From NCBI RefSeq assembly GCF_904846065.1, contig NZ_CAJGZV010000001.1:2666001-2730000 (forward strand): a DNA stretch of 64,000 nucleotides, in the 5' to 3' direction. Each line of letters begins with the position of its first letter. Positions within the stretch are counted from its first letter, which is position 1. This stretch comes from Psychrobacter immobilis. Its GTDB lineage: Bacteria > Pseudomonadota > Gammaproteobacteria > Pseudomonadales > Moraxellaceae. The position numbers and the translations under genes are program-made. Under the pieces are notes generated by a model that was not told the DNA's origin, did no database searches, and was given only the letters and a program-made list of their open reading frames with translations. This document shows positions 54,825 through 63,275 of the stretch, one piece after another.

Positions 54825-55493
54825 TTAATCTAATTTTCCCGTCTTCCCTGCCAGCATATTATGCCAGTTCTGATAATCTGGCATCGCATTCGCTACCGTC
54901 TGCCAAAACTCCGCACTATGATTGGCATGGTGTAAATGACACAGCTCATGGACGATGACGTATTCGGTGCACGCAATAGGATAAGCAGGCAGATACACAG
55001 ATAACCAAATTCGGCGCGCACGCGTGTTACAACTGCCCCAGCGCGTATGCATTTTTTTTAGGCGTATCTCATTGGCTGTCGCACCGACAATCGGTTGCCA
55101 CTTTGCAAATAATGCAGGTATCGCTTCAGAAAGATGTTGCCGATAATAGGCAAGTTTTTCATCATGGTTTAAAGTGAACGGTTGCTTTGTACCCCACAAT
55201 AGCAAGGTACTATCAGCATTTGAAGCTTGCGCTAAAGGAAGTTGTTGCCGTTTATACTGCTCTAATACTTGCGGATGGTTTGCTATCGCCCATGACACGC
55301 GCTTCATCACAGCCTGCGCAGCTTGGGCTGGGCTAATAAATAGTGGTACAGATACCAGTAATTGATGTGGCTTTAAGCGAAAGTTGATATTTTTGACCCG
55401 CTTTTTGCTGATATGTAGCTCAATATCCGCTTGCGCCAAACGCTGTATAGATTCCTCTAGTAAAGATGACTGATATGCAGACGGCATATTCAT
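54825..55493 (-). CDS. YgjP-like (DUF45) zinc metallopeptidase
   Basis: A cytoplasmic-type zincin of about 222 residues. The HExxH motif and downstream His are in YVIVHELCHLHHANHSAEFW, and IRLKKMHTRWGSCNTRARRI is the usual DUF45/YgjP block. The ATG at 55493 lies 2 bp after the DUF1513 stop; a TTG at 55499 is an alternative start that would overlap it. Translational coupling with the iron-uptake-type genes upstream is likely, but no functional link is known. Confidence 0.87.
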   Translation of the reverse strand: MNMPSAYQSSLLEESIQRLAQADIELHISKKRVKNINFRLKPHQLLVSVPLFISPAQAAQAVMKRVSWAIANHPQVLEQYKRQQLPLAQASNADSTLLLWGTKQPFTLNHDEKLAYYRQHLSEAIPALFAKWQPIVGATANEIRLKKMHTRWGSCNTRARRIWLSVYLPAYPIACTEYVIVHELCHLHHANHSAEFWQTVANAMPDYQNWHNMLAGKTGKLD

Positions 55494-55495
55494 AC

Positions 55496-57034
55496 TCAAA
55501 GCGCTTGCAAGTGATTATCAAACGAAATCATATGGTATTGACTGTCTTTAACGATAGCTTCATTTGTAGTGACGATGTCTGAGTTTGCTATAGATAAATC
55601 ATTGACCGTTAATCTGGTCAATTGACCTTGCCCATCACTAACGATAAAACCTGATCGCTCATAATGATTGGCTGTATTATTAGTACTTTGCCGCAAAAAC
55701 ACTGCTACACCCGCACAATCTGGCAGGCTAACATCATCAATCAATTTACGAGTATTTAAGTCATAAATCGCCGCACAACCGCCAATTGGCGTGGTCACAC
55801 ATAATAAGTTACGCTCACTATCAACCGCCACACTGGCGATATATTGATGAAAACGCTGCCATTGATCGTTTGGCATAATAAGAGGTTTAAAATCCGTATC
55901 ACCGCGTTTATGGGTCAATACTAACGGCACATTGATATGTTTTTCACCTTGGAATTGAATTCCTATCATCACCGTTCCATCGCCATGCATGGCTAGGTGA
56001 CGCACGCTCATTTGATTGTGCTCAGGCATAATCTGCTCAAGTAAAGCGCCAGTATGACGATTAAGGTAAACCAATGAAGGACGCATACTGTCTAAATTGA
56101 GCTCTTCACGTGACGCTTGCTCGGTTTTGATACCGCCGTTAGCGATCACTAATGTCTCGCTATCAGGATGCATAATCAGCTCGTGCGGACCGATACCATG
56201 CGAGTTGTACTCTGCTATTTTCTTATAATTCTCGTAAGCATCGTAGATACCGATTTTACCATCCAAATTTATGGTGTCATTCTCGGTCACATACAGCAAC
56301 TTACCATCTAAACTATAACAAGCGTGTCCATAAAAATGACGGTTGTTTGCAGCGTTAATGGCGAATTTTACTTCTCCGGTTGCTGTGTCTAATACCCAAA
56401 TTTTTTCGCTCGGACGGCGCCCCATCACCACGACATCTCTATTTCTACTATCGATAAATACATTTTTAATATCAGCGACAGGCTGAACGACAATATCGTG
56501 AACACGTTCAGGCATGGTCGTTTGCCAAACGATTTGTCGATCAGCGTCAATACCGACCACACCAAAATCATTGTCAACACGCTGCTCATCATTTGCTAAT
56601 GCGCTATTTTTTGGCATAGAGGCGACACCGCTAACCCAACAAACGGGTCGCGTCAGTACGGTGGTGGTATGTGCCGCGCTAAAGTCAGCGACGCTATGAT
56701 GGTTGGTATTCTTCCTATCATCTAGCGATAAATAATAAGCGTGTTGCCATGCAGTAGCGGCTTGCTGACAAGCGTAACTAAACCGTGCTAGCTGGGGTGT
56801 TGGTGTAGAGGTTAACGACTGCAACTGCGAACGTATGCCTACGACATAATCCTGCAAGCGGGCATCAGGCTGACGCTGCTTGCGATAACGATGATGAATA
56901 CCGACAAGCGCTACGGTACCCATTATAGTAGAAAGCATCGTCAATGCTGATGTTACCAGCAGCTCATTATTAGACTGCTTATCTTCTGGCTGCGGCTGTG
57001 ATTTTTTTGCTGTCTTAGTATCGATAGAGTGCAT
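55496..57034 (-). CDS. DUF1513 beta-propeller protein
   Basis: A 512-residue protein with an N-terminal hydrophobic anchor (about 26-47) and a long beta-rich domain from about 125 to the end. Repeated motifs include VVVMGRRPSEKIWVLDTATG, HFYGHACYSLDGKLLYVTEN and GIGPHELIMHPDSETLVIANGG. The GPHE motif and SLDG repeats are hallmarks of the DUF1513 family, a YVTN-type propeller usually found with imelysins and di-heme oxidoreductases in iron-regulated operons. It begins 4 bp after the second imelysin gene. Confidence 0.9.
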   Translation of the reverse strand: MHSIDTKTAKKSQPQPEDKQSNNELLVTSALTMLSTIMGTVALVGIHHRYRKQRQPDARLQDYVVGIRSQLQSLTSTPTPQLARFSYACQQAATAWQHAYYLSLDDRKNTNHHSVADFSAAHTTTVLTRPVCWVSGVASMPKNSALANDEQRVDNDFGVVGIDADRQIVWQTTMPERVHDIVVQPVADIKNVFIDSRNRDVVVMGRRPSEKIWVLDTATGEVKFAINAANNRHFYGHACYSLDGKLLYVTENDTINLDGKIGIYDAYENYKKIAEYNSHGIGPHELIMHPDSETLVIANGGIKTEQASREELNLDSMRPSLVYLNRHTGALLEQIMPEHNQMSVRHLAMHGDGTVMIGIQFQGEKHINVPLVLTHKRGDTDFKPLIMPNDQWQRFHQYIASVAVDSERNLLCVTTPIGGCAAIYDLNTRKLIDDVSLPDCAGVAVFLRQSTNNTANHYERSGFIVSDGQGQLTRLTVNDLSIANSDIVTTNEAIVKDSQYHMISFDNHLQAL

Positions 57035-57037
57035 TTT

Positions 57038-58186
57038 TTAATCGCCATCAGTACTGTTAAAGCCCACACGGATACCCAGCGTCGGAATCAATTGGCGCTT
57101 AATAATACGTGTAATAGTCGTGAGGTGATCAAACAGCTCTTGTTGAGTCGCTTTATCGGCGGTCCCTAAGTCTTCTGGCATTTGCGCTAATAATGTAGTG
57201 GCATCAGCAAGCGCGGTCGATAAGTTATCCGCGACTTCATTTTCATTATTGCTGCCCAAAATAGCGGTCAAAACGGGATCCGTCATTACTTCATTCAATG
57301 TCGCCAATTTAGCATTGATAATGGCACGGCTTTGCTCTGCGGTAGCGGCTGGCAAATGACCTTTTGCCTTTCCTGTTAAGCCTAACGGTTGATCGATGGC
57401 ATTAGACTTCATGGTCTCAACCAACGAGAGTAAAGAATTAAACCATTGATTCAACCCTTGATCGCTGTCAGCCGTTTTATCAATGGCTAATAGATTAGTG
57501 GCATTTTGCTGCCAGTTTTTCTCAATATCTTTTAGGCGCGTGCTCAAAGCACTGCTTGCACTAATAACATAAGCACATTGAGCAGCATCCAGACTGTCAT
57601 TGGCATATAACGCTTCTTCTAATCCTGGCACCCCTTGCACGATGGCGCTCTCGTTAGCCAATTGCTCGGCAGTGAGCTTAGGATTGGCAGCGATTAGATC
57701 CGCAACGCCACTGTGTACCAGACCGCGCTCATCAGGATAGTAATTGATATATAAATTACTCATGCTGGCGGTCGCTGGACCAAAGTTAATCATCTCAGCG
57801 CCTGCCCATGCTCGTGCAAGCACTAGCCATTGATCGCGCAGTGCTTGCAGCTCATCACCGCTGACTGGTGCTTGCTGACAATGCTTTTGTGCCAAATCAT
57901 GCAATAAATCACTCTGTTTTGCGGCATCCGCATAGGCTGGAATGACAATGTCATTTGCCACATGGGTCAAATAGGTCTTTTCAGTCTCGGCACTAATATC
58001 GACAGCGGTAATTTTATCTCCACTACTATCTTTTTCTGCTGCGCTTGTAGATGCCGCATTGTCTTGCGCAACTTTTTGGCTATCTACTTCTGGCGCTTTA
58101 TTGTCATCAGCCGGTTTAACACAGCTGATCAGCAAGCCTGCGCTTAAGGCCGATAAGGCCATCGCTAAAGCATGGTTTATTTTCAT
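57038..58186 (-). CDS. imelysin-family lipoprotein (second)
   Basis: A 382-residue protein with a lipoprotein signal ending LLISCVKP. The imelysin fold shows in TYLTHVANDIVIPAYADAA, LRDQWLVLARAWAGAEMINF and VQGVPGLEEALYAND, where the GxHxxE motif of typical imelysins is GLEE without the His. The closing RQLIPTLGIRVGFNSTDGD belongs to the subfamily paired with DHOR proteins. A role in periplasmic iron handling is inferred from family and context. Confidence 0.88.
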   Translation of the reverse strand: MKINHALAMALSALSAGLLISCVKPADDNKAPEVDSQKVAQDNAASTSAAEKDSSGDKITAVDISAETEKTYLTHVANDIVIPAYADAAKQSDLLHDLAQKHCQQAPVSGDELQALRDQWLVLARAWAGAEMINFGPATASMSNLYINYYPDERGLVHSGVADLIAANPKLTAEQLANESAIVQGVPGLEEALYANDSLDAAQCAYVISASSALSTRLKDIEKNWQQNATNLLAIDKTADSDQGLNQWFNSLLSLVETMKSNAIDQPLGLTGKAKGHLPAATAEQSRAIINAKLATLNEVMTDPVLTAILGSNNENEVADNLSTALADATTLLAQMPEDLGTADKATQQELFDHLTTITRIIKRQLIPTLGIRVGFNSTDGD

Positions 58187-58333
58187 AAATTTCTCAATAT
58201 TATTATCAATAATGGTTTAAATTCTACTCTTTACAAGCTCTAGTCTCTAGTGTTTGATTGGGCGGATAACCTTATCAACACTTACTTTCTCAGTTATTAC
58301 TCAGTCATTTAGCATAGATAAATGACCTTATCT

Positions 58334-60013
58334 CTATAATGACTGTAAGAACGCATTCAATTCAGAACGACCTTGTTTGTCGAGTTTGAGTACTTTTTGC
58401 TGTTGCTTCTGGGCTTCACCGCCGTGCCATAACACCGCTTCCATCAACGTACGGGCGCGACCATCATGCAAAAATGTCGCTTGTGGATCGACCGTTTGTG
58501 CCAGACCAATGCCCCATAAAGCAGGCGTACGCCATTCATAAGAATTGGCTAAAAACTCGACTTGGATATTTTTTGCGGGTAATTTTCCAGCAATCGTGCG
58601 ATCGGCAAGATCATCACCCATGTCATGTAATAGCAAATCCGTATAAGGATAAATCACTTGTCCATGCTGCTCAAGATGGTCATCGTCGGTTTTTGGCAAC
58701 TGATATCTTGGCGTATGGCAACTTTGGCAACCCATATCATAAAAGCGTTTTTTGCCCGCTAGCACTAGCGTATCGTCAGCATCACGCCGATGCGGTACTG
58801 CCAAATTGCGTGTATAAAACTCCACAAACTTAGCCACTTCATCATTGACTTCGACGGGCGGCTTGCCATTGCCTTGCTCATCAGCCCCAGTCGTCGCATT
58901 CATACAAGCCGTCTGTGTCGGCATACAGGATTCATGAGGACGTATATTTGAGGTCAAACCCATGTCTTCATTAAAAGCACTTTGGTTTTGAGTAATCAGC
59001 TTGGTTTGCCCAGCTTTCCAGCCAAAGCGTCCAAGAGCATGCTTGCCAGTCTGTGGATCCATGACCCAATTGAACTTGCCACTGATATCGCCATTCGTAC
59101 TGTTTTTATTATCAACCGCTTGTTTTTTAATCGCTTCATCCGGTATTTGCTCAAGTAATCCAAGCCCAATCATCGGTAAAGCCACTCGCGGCGACACCAT
59201 CAAATCATCATCAAATGCACCATAACCCGGTTTGGTTAAATTAAAGGTGGGCGCACGCAATGTTTCGATATGACCATCTGCAAAAGTAACAGGCTTATCT
59301 GTCCACTGCACCGCAATTCTGGCTTCAGCAGGCACACCTTGGATGCCTCGATCTTGTAGCTGACCACCATACATAGCATGAACGACTTTTTCGATAAGTG
59401 AGTTTTGCAGTTGCTGACGCTGCTCATCGGTGGTCGCTGGCATCGCAAGGCGAATAAGCAAGCTATCGGCATCGTCATCACTGGTCATAGGTGCATGACC
59501 GCGACCGTCCTTGACATGGCACGACTGACAGGCAGCAACATTGAACAATGCGCCCAGACCATCGCGGCTGTCAGTGCTGGCAGGGGCAATCACCCACGGC
59601 TGCCGAAAGAACGCATTACCAATAAAGAAATGCCCTTTTCGTGATGCCGTCAAGTTTGATGAAGGTTTAGAGTAACTCTCAGCGCTGCTAATACTGATTC
59701 CTGTATCACCACCTTGCTTGACCTCTTGCGGATCAAAGCTTGCCAATTGCTGCATTGGTATGCCAGCGAGCGTTTCGATGGTTTGGAGGCGTTCAGGTGT
59801 TAGCGTTGGGTTGTCAGCATTATTAATGGCAGATTTTTCGTTTTCAGAAATATCATCAGACACACTGTCCGTCGGCTGACAAGCACTAAGGGATAGCACA
59901 CATAGAATACCAAGCGTTGGCTTTAACAGGGTGGTTTTGCTGACAAAAGACGCATAAAAAAAGGTAGGGGTTTTGGCTTTGAAAATATTTTTGGTGTTCA
60001 TCGTGGTGTTCAT
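58334..60013 (-). CDS. di-heme c-type oxidoreductase (DHOR / thiol oxidoreductase-like) lipoprotein
   Basis: A 559-residue exported protein. An extended N-terminus leads to a lipobox SLSACQP at about residue 45. Two heme-binding CxxCH motifs are visible: NVAACQSCHVKDGRGH and MGCQSCHTPRY. The region ATFLHDGRARTLMEAVLWHGGEA near the C-terminus is the MauG/DHOR-type cytochrome signature. It lies between two imelysin genes, the usual setting for this family, and probably performs redox chemistry linked to iron acquisition. Confidence 0.9.
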   Translation of the reverse strand: MNTTMNTKNIFKAKTPTFFYASFVSKTTLLKPTLGILCVLSLSACQPTDSVSDDISENEKSAINNADNPTLTPERLQTIETLAGIPMQQLASFDPQEVKQGGDTGISISSAESYSKPSSNLTASRKGHFFIGNAFFRQPWVIAPASTDSRDGLGALFNVAACQSCHVKDGRGHAPMTSDDDADSLLIRLAMPATTDEQRQQLQNSLIEKVVHAMYGGQLQDRGIQGVPAEARIAVQWTDKPVTFADGHIETLRAPTFNLTKPGYGAFDDDLMVSPRVALPMIGLGLLEQIPDEAIKKQAVDNKNSTNGDISGKFNWVMDPQTGKHALGRFGWKAGQTKLITQNQSAFNEDMGLTSNIRPHESCMPTQTACMNATTGADEQGNGKPPVEVNDEVAKFVEFYTRNLAVPHRRDADDTLVLAGKKRFYDMGCQSCHTPRYQLPKTDDDHLEQHGQVIYPYTDLLLHDMGDDLADRTIAGKLPAKNIQVEFLANSYEWRTPALWGIGLAQTVDPQATFLHDGRARTLMEAVLWHGGEAQKQQQKVLKLDKQGRSELNAFLQSL

Positions 60014-60127
60014 AAAGAGTACCTTAGTTCTAATCTAGAACCATTAAAATCGCATGCTATAAAGTGTTTCACTTCTAGTCGATAAGGTACAGCGATGTAC
60101 TGACCTATCAGGCTATTTTAATATGGT

Positions 60128-60164
60128 AAAAAAAACACGCTGCCAACGGTAGTCGACAACGTGT
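60128..60164 (-). terminator. terminator/attenuator between the imelysin and DHOR genes
   Basis: ACACGTTG pairs with CAGCGTGT (one G-T) and is followed by eight T on the minus strand. It would reduce expression of the downstream genes relative to the first imelysin. Confidence 0.8.
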
Positions 60165-60232
60165 GTATTATACCTAAATTATTTTTCCATGAAAATAATT
60201 CTCATTAGCTTATAACGACTTGTCAGGCATTA

Positions 60233-60292
60233 TCGATCAATGCTATGTCGGTCAATACTATGTCAATCACTGCTATGTCAATCACTGCTATG
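60233..60292. repeat. 15-bp minisatellite, four units
   Basis: Four consecutive 15-mers: TCGATCAATGCTATG, TCGGTCAATACTATG, TCAATCACTGCTATG and an identical copy of the last. The array starts about 30 bp past the imelysin stop codon. Confidence 0.9.
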
Positions 60293-60323
60293 CTTGCTGT
60301 TAAGCAAGTAGATTAATGAGCAA

Positions 60324-61784
60324 TTAAAACTGCGAACCTGCGTCAGCATCTAAATTGTCAATACCGACCGCTTTTGCCGCATTTTCGATACCAGCTGTCA
60401 GCTCTTGTAGGCTAGTGATACTATTTTCAATCCAGCTACGACGGGTATTTTGCTCTTCAGCTGAAATACCTTGTTTGCTTACTTGACCAGCGGTGGCAAT
60501 CATTTGATCAACTTTGATGCCTTCTTTTTCACCTTTTTCAACAATCACATTAAAGGCGGCTTCTACCTTAGCAAAGTCAGTCGCCAATTTATCAGCCGCT
60601 TCTTTGTTGTTGGTATCGACGAGGTAGTTTTTAACACCATAACCACCAACGCTCTTACCAGCGACTGTCTTATAGTTGCCGTTAAAGACATTTTGGATAC
60701 CACGGGCATTGTTGGCGTAGCTTAGATGGGTCAAATCACTGAAGCATTCATGCTCATCTTCAGTAGAGCCCGTTACAAACGCAACCTGTATACGCTCAGA
60801 AGCAAGCTCACCCAATGCTAAGCTGCCCATTTGATACATGATTTGGCGTAGACCATTATCGTATTTGCGAGCCATCAGGTCGCTACGTAAGGTATTCTCA
60901 CTCTCAGGCTGCCACTCAGCTTCCATTGCAGTCAAATCATCAACCAATAATTGAGTCGCTGCTTTTAAGAATGCGCCACGACGCTCACATATACCAGCAT
61001 CTTCATTGACCGTCTCACCACTGGTACATTGACCCGCTTCAGTTACATAGTCAGTCACTGGACGGTTGCCTGCACCTTCGCCAACACCGTTATTATCTTG
61101 TCCCCATAGCATAAACTCAATCGCATGGTAGCCGGTCGTCACATTCGCTTCACTGCCACCAATCTCATTCATTTCTGCTAACAGCTCAGGAGTGATAGTA
61201 CTGGTATCTTGTTTGATACTACCGACCGTAATGCTATCGCTATTGATGATATTGTCTTGGCTATTGTATTCACCTTCATAGCCATCACTAACGTAATCAA
61301 TCAGCGCCTCATCAAGTGGCCAAGCATTTACCTGTCCTTCCCAACCATCGATACTACCGAGGGCTCGTTTATCGTTGGCTGTCACAAAGCCTTCATCAAA
61401 ACGGAAAATCTCAGTTTGCGAATACGGCTGGCGCGCGGCTTTATACGCCGCTTTTGCCGCATCAAGGTTTGCTTGGGTTGGTGTTGTCACATAGGTCTCT
61501 ACTGCCGTTTGCAGGGCTTTAGCAGTATCTAGCGAATCTTTATAAGCCGCATGCGCCATGTTGGCATAGCTGATCATCAGTCTATCGGTATAAGCTTGAT
61601 CAACCGCTGATAGTTTCGTCGTATCTGCAGCGGTTGTGTCTTGCACCGCTGTTTGCGTATCGGCGGTAGAGTCCGTTTCTTCCTTGGCTTGCTTGGTACA
61701 ACCCGACACCATTAACAACCCTGCAAGCGCAGCAGCTAAAGTAGTTGGTAAAATCTTACGGCTCGTTACTGTGGTAATCGTCAT
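60324..61784 (-). CDS. imelysin-family (IrpA-like) lipoprotein
   Basis: A lipoprotein of 486 residues from ATG 61784, chosen because of a GAGG site; the frame extends 69 bp further upstream without a site. The signal ends LLMVSGCTK. The imelysin domain is complete, with AYKAARQPYSQTEIFRFDEG, and the GxHxxE motif in TTGYHAIEFMLWGQDNNG, RNPVTDY-type loop, and AFVTGSTEDEHECFSDLTHL. In Pseudomonas and cyanobacteria such proteins are induced by iron limitation. Here the upstream promoter is overlapped by a perfect Fur palindrome. Confidence 0.92.
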   Translation of the reverse strand: MTITTVTSRKILPTTLAAALAGLLMVSGCTKQAKEETDSTADTQTAVQDTTAADTTKLSAVDQAYTDRLMISYANMAHAAYKDSLDTAKALQTAVETYVTTPTQANLDAAKAAYKAARQPYSQTEIFRFDEGFVTANDKRALGSIDGWEGQVNAWPLDEALIDYVSDGYEGEYNSQDNIINSDSITVGSIKQDTSTITPELLAEMNEIGGSEANVTTGYHAIEFMLWGQDNNGVGEGAGNRPVTDYVTEAGQCTSGETVNEDAGICERRGAFLKAATQLLVDDLTAMEAEWQPESENTLRSDLMARKYDNGLRQIMYQMGSLALGELASERIQVAFVTGSTEDEHECFSDLTHLSYANNARGIQNVFNGNYKTVAGKSVGGYGVKNYLVDTNNKEAADKLATDFAKVEAAFNVIVEKGEKEGIKVDQMIATAGQVSKQGISAEEQNTRRSWIENSITSLQELTAGIENAAKAVGIDNLDADAGSQF

Positions 61785-61839
61785 ACATATCCTCAAAAAG
61801 TATCGCAAAAGAAAAATGGGCTTTGAATAAAGAGCATTA

Positions 61840-62001
61840 GGGCATATCCTCATTTTAAATAATGCTGATAAAAATGACAGTCAAATGAGAAAAACAGCGC
61901 CCATAATATCAAGATATTGACCAGAAATTTGACAACATTAGACAAAATTTAGCTATTTTTAGTCCATCTATAAGGCAATCAAATGAACTGAGAACCTACC
62001 C
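61840..62001. mobile_element. MITE of the GGGCGTGTCCTCA family in the imelysin leader
   Basis: A 162-bp element with degenerate ends (GGGCATATCCTCA and TGAGAACCTACCC) flanked by TA on both sides. Its interior parallels the copy at 20643-20811: the same CTCATTTT hairpin, the CGATATTAT-like segment, and AAATTTAGCTATTTTTAGTC near the right end. It lies between the Fur-controlled promoter and the imelysin start codon. Confidence 0.8.
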
Positions 62002-62031
62002 TAGTATCGCCACAATAACAAAGCTTTGTAA

Positions 62032-62061
62032 ATTATAGTGTTATTGATAATCATTATCAAT
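62032..62061 (-). promoter_or_regulatory. sigma-70 promoter overlapped by a Fur box
   Basis: On the minus strand, TTGATA (62060-62055) and TATAAT (62037-62032) are exactly 17 bp apart. The 19-bp palindrome ATTGATAATCATTATCAAT (62043-62061), a near-consensus Fur box, covers the -35 hexamer and spacer. Transcription would start near 62025, giving a leader of about 240 nt to the imelysin gene. Fur-Fe should repress it. Confidence 0.88.
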
Positions 62062-62201
62062 ATTTAATTAATATTAATATAACCATTTAGCTAACGATTG
62101 TTTTATAAATAAAAGTACCAAAAATATTTCAAATTGATTTAAAGCAAACGGAATCCTAATACCTAAAATCATTTTGAATTTGAAATCTAAATATCAGGCA
62201 T

Positions 62202-62232
62202 AAAAAAAGGCCAGTTTATCACTGACCTTTTT
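62202..62232 (-). terminator. terminator of the OmpA-family gene
   Basis: AAGGCCAGT/ACTGACCTT stem (one G-T), 5-base loop, with A and T runs on both sides. Confidence 0.88.
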
Positions 62233-62266
62233 CAACACTATAGTGACAGCTAAACCATCGTATGAA

Positions 62267-62920
62267 TTAACGTACGTTGTTTGGCGCATTGATGGTTAAT
62301 TCAACACGGCGGTTTTGCTGACGACCATACTCGGTACTGTTATCAGCAACTGGACGAGACTCACCATAAGCGACGACATTGATACGGCTAGAAGCCACAC
62401 CGCGTGCGCTTAAATAGTTAGCTACTGCATAAGCACGATCGCGTGACAGTTTCATGTTATAAGCATCAGAACCTTTGCTATCAGTATGACCAGCAACCGT
62501 TATCGTGTTTTGATTATATTCATTTAGCGTTGATGCAAGCTTATCAAGCGTTGGTCTAAATGATGGGTTTAAAGACGCATCATCAAATGAGAACGTGATG
62601 TTGCCTGGCATTACTAGGTCAATATTACCGTTCGCATTTGGCGTAACGGTTACACCTGTACCAGCCATTTGCTGCTCAAGCTGCTTGGCTTGACGCTCCA
62701 TGTAGTAACCAACACCAGCACCCAAAGCTGCGCCAATCGCGGCATCACGACCTGTGTTATCACCACCTGTTGCTTTTGAAATTGCGCCGCCGCCTAAAGC
62801 ACCTGCCAATGTACCAATGGCAGTTTTGTTCAAGCGTTGTTGTCCAGTGTTTGGATCAGTAGCACAACCGCTAAGAGCTAGACCTGACGCTACTGCTGCA
62901 ATCATTAATGTATTACGCAT
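62267..62920 (-). CDS. OmpA-family lipoprotein (YiaD-like)
   Basis: A 217-residue outer-membrane lipoprotein. The signal MRNTLMIAAVASGLALSGCA ends at the lipobox. It is followed by a glycine-zipper stretch (IGTLAGALGGGAISKATGG, then AAIGAALGAGVGYYMERQ) and a C-terminal OmpA domain binding peptidoglycan (NTITVAGHTDSKGSDAYNMK, LSRDRAYAVANYL, YGESRPVADN). The start at 62920 has an AGAGG site; a frame 75 bp longer does not. The domain order matches E. coli YiaD. Confidence 0.93.
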   Translation of the reverse strand: MRNTLMIAAVASGLALSGCATDPNTGQQRLNKTAIGTLAGALGGGAISKATGGDNTGRDAAIGAALGAGVGYYMERQAKQLEQQMAGTGVTVTPNANGNIDLVMPGNITFSFDDASLNPSFRPTLDKLASTLNEYNQNTITVAGHTDSKGSDAYNMKLSRDRAYAVANYLSARGVASSRINVVAYGESRPVADNSTEYGRQQNRRVELTINAPNNVR

Positions 62921-63275
62921 AATATTTCCTCTTAAGTTTAAAAAATTATAGACAAACAAAGTGTGCTTTTTATAAATATTTTCTGTTAATTCCATCTAAA
63001 TGCTGAATATACACTCGTCATTATTATGGCAATTACAATCTAATCATGTGTAATATTTTGTCACACCTGTGTATGAGAAGTGCAGAATGATTTAATGAGG
63101 CTTTCACAATGATTGGATACGTTTGTGTTCTCACTTTTAACTACCCATTAGCGCAAGGTGTTATCACAAGTCACGTTTACACTCGTACACTCTGAACCGT
63201 TTCTGCTAAAATTGTGCAATAAAACTGGCAATGAATCATTTATATACTAATAAGACTGACCGAAAAGGATTTAGC
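62921..63275. other. divergent region: OmpA-family lipoprotein / acyltransferase
   Basis: About 355 bp holding two divergent promoters. No gene or recognisable operator. Confidence 0.55.

Larger units (their letters stand above)
60014..60323. other. spacer between the first imelysin gene and the DHOR gene
   Basis: 310 bp holding the 15-bp minisatellite (60233-60292) and a minus-strand terminator (60128-60164). No gene is supported, and no second Fur box was recognised in front of the DHOR gene. Confidence 0.65.

Noticed and set aside
54752..54958. 68-codon frame starting inside the hairpin-only MITE copy
   Set aside because: It arises from the repeat and is antisense to the YgjP-like gene.
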